A stretch of 24,421 bases of DNA from an uncultured Clostridium sp. (GTDB lineage Bacteria > Bacillota > Clostridia > Lachnospirales > Lachnospiraceae), in assembly GCA_900544905.1 (NCBI GenBank), contig UQXF01000043.1:1-24421 (forward strand), in the 5' to 3' direction. Positions 23,455 to 24,421 of this stretch are shown piece after piece. The position numbers were made by a program, and so were the translations under genes. Position 1 is the first letter of the stretch. The number at the start of each line of letters is the position of its first letter. The notes beneath the pieces are model-generated. The model searched no databases, had not been told where the DNA came from, and worked only from the letters and a program-made list of their open reading frames with translations.

Positions 23455-24300
23455 TTATTTTAAGGAATTTTCCTGCCTGCATGCCACAATACTTCTTTTA
23501 AATAACGGATTGCCCGCCGCATGTTCCCATCCCATCAGTGCTGCCAGCAATTCGAGCTTGTTTTCAGCCGCACCTGCACCATACTCCCTTTCTATCTGAA
23601 GTACACTGCTCTTTAGCTTTTGAAGGTACATCCTGCCAGCCTGTAAAATCTCCTTCCATTCATCTTTCTGATATACCCTATCCCATGCCGGACAACAGTA
23701 ATGAAGCTCTTCCAGCCCTTTCATTTTCTCCAATGATGCTTCACTCATTTTTTCATCTACAAATATCGGGAAATCCTTAATATCCGGTATTGCATCTCCC
23801 ACAAAGATAGCATGTCCTTCCTCATAGATATAGGACACAGACCCGAATGAATGTCCCGGAGTTTCTAACACCTTTATGGTAATTCCCTCTTCCGGAAGTA
23901 TAATATCTCCCTCCTTTACTACCTCATCCACCTTAACCGATTCCTTTACCAATGTATAAAAATTGGGGATATGGCGTTCCCTGAACTGCATGTCGATATT
24001 TTCAATCCATTCCTTTTCCATATCCGATGCATATATCCGGCAGCCAGATAACTTCTGAATTGCCGCCGCACCGCCAATATGGTCTGGATGTGCATGGGTC
24101 AGGAAGACTGCTTTTATTTCCTCTATGCTTCTTCCCAGACTCTGCATATATTCTGCAACTATTTTTTCACAGCCTGCAACCCCAGAATCAATCAGGTAAC
24201 AATTTTTACCTGTTATAAGATATACATACACATATCTTTGAACCTCTTCTGTTACCTGAAAATGAATCTGGATTTGATGTACCTTATTAAATATCTTCAT
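23455..24300 (-). CDS. Metallo-beta-lactamase-fold hydrolase
   Basis: This 281-residue soluble metal-dependent hydrolase has the metal-binding motif HAHPDH (69-74), His150 in ETPGHSFGS and the bridging Asp169 in FVGDAIPD. The last His ligand of typical members is not obvious: the region where GHG is expected reads ELHYCCPAWDRV. The C-terminal part is helical and may be specific to a subgroup. It could be a lactonase, a thioesterase or another member; sequence alone does not decide. AAAAGGAG precedes the ATG by about 8 bp. The upstream region has a TATAAT-like -10, and the contig ends shortly after. Confidence 0.9.
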   Translation of the reverse strand: MKIFNKVHQIQIHFQVTEEVQRYVYVYLITGKNCYLIDSGVAGCEKIVAEYMQSLGRSIEEIKAVFLTHAHPDHIGGAAAIQKLSGCRIYASDMEKEWIENIDMQFRERHIPNFYTLVKESVKVDEVVKEGDIILPEEGITIKVLETPGHSFGSVSYIYEEGHAIFVGDAIPDIKDFPIFVDEKMSEASLEKMKGLEELHYCCPAWDRVYQKDEWKEILQAGRMYLQKLKSSVLQIEREYGAGAAENKLELLAALMGWEHAAGNPLFKRSIVACRQENSLK

Positions 24301-24336
24301 TTTTTCGTCTCCTTTTTTAATGCTGTTTTCCCCAAT

Positions 24337-24342
24337 ATTATA
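24337..24342 (-). promoter_or_regulatory. Possible -10 element of the MBL gene
   Basis: TATAAT on the minus strand lies 36 bp before the start codon, without a convincing -35. It is flanked by an imperfect dyad: ATATTATCA and TGATTATAATAT on the minus strand, separated by 6 bp. A regulator could bind there. Confidence 0.4.
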
Positions 24343-24378
24343 ATCACCTCTCTGATAATATCTTTTTAATTTCTAAAC

Positions 24379-24421
24379 CTGTCTCTTATACACATCTGAC
24401 GCTGCCGACGATCTTACGCGT
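24379..24421 (+). other. Sequencing adapter (Nextera/Tn5), not genomic
   Basis: CTGTCTCTTATACACATCT (24379-24397) is the reverse complement of the 19-bp Tn5 mosaic end used in Nextera libraries. GACGCTGCCGACGA (24398-24411) completes the read-1 adapter. The last bases, TCTTACGC then GT, agree with an i5 index and the start of the P5 segment. This tail should be trimmed and must not be read as a transposon. Confidence 0.95.

Noticed and set aside
1..24378. CRISPR arrays, tRNA or rRNA genes, insertion sequences, prophage genes
   Set aside because: No regularly spaced repeats, no RNA gene signatures and no transposase or phage proteins were seen.
24379..24397. Tn5/IS50 mosaic end as sign of a transposon
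   Set aside because: It is followed directly by the Nextera read-1 adapter and index bases and sits at the contig end, so it is a library artefact.

Overview
The window looks like one contig from a low-GC Gram-positive anaerobe, most likely a Clostridia member of the Lachnospiraceae type. Evidence: strong AGGAGG-type ribosome binding sites throughout, lipobox lipoproteins, a LicT/BglG antitermination system, a small Spo0E-like protein behind two Spo0A-type boxes, and two MATE transporters of the Firmicutes style. The genus assignment is inference. The last 43 bases (24379-24421) are not biological: they match the Nextera/Tn5 sequencing adapter plus part of an i5 index, so genomic sequence ends at about 24378.

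Layout. (1) 1-3306, minus strand: a beta-glucoside-type PTS locus. A consensus promoter is followed by an RAT/terminator pair, licT, a second RAT/terminator pair, and a IIBCA permease (bglP). No glycosidase is visible before the contig starts. (2) 3382-11337, minus strand: a five-gene operon for an envelope ABC transporter. It encodes a lipoprotein adaptor, a second lipoprotein made of two fused adaptor units separated by a repetitive acidic linker, a 10-TM FtsX/MacB-type permease, and two different ATPases. The second ATPase ends in an AbrB/SpoVT-like tail. (3) 11506-13596, plus strand, divergent from the operon: an OmpR-type response regulator and its histidine kinase. (4) 13638-16457, minus strand: two paralogous lipoproteins of unknown function, divergent from an unrecognised membrane-anchored protein (16646-17524). 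(5) 17684-18204: a Spo0E-like small protein with a strong terminator, facing another small conserved-looking protein. (6) 18343-20392, minus strand: a YczE-like membrane protein and a MATE transporter from one promoter. (7) 20584-22421, plus strand: an autoregulated MarR repressor and a second MATE transporter. (8) 22412-24300, minus strand: an HSL-type alpha/beta hydrolase and a metallo-beta-lactamase-fold hydrolase.

How it may fit together. A 19-bp sequence (17 of 19 identical) occurs in both divergent control regions, 11398-11416 and 16513-16531. This links the ABC transporter, the two-component system, the lipoprotein pair and the 292-residue membrane protein into one probable regulon. 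I read it as an envelope-sensing and export module resembling YknXYZ/MacAB but with an unusually asymmetric composition: three adaptor units, one two-halved permease and two distinct ATPases. This module is the best candidate for an undescribed system in the window; its substrate cannot be told from sequence.
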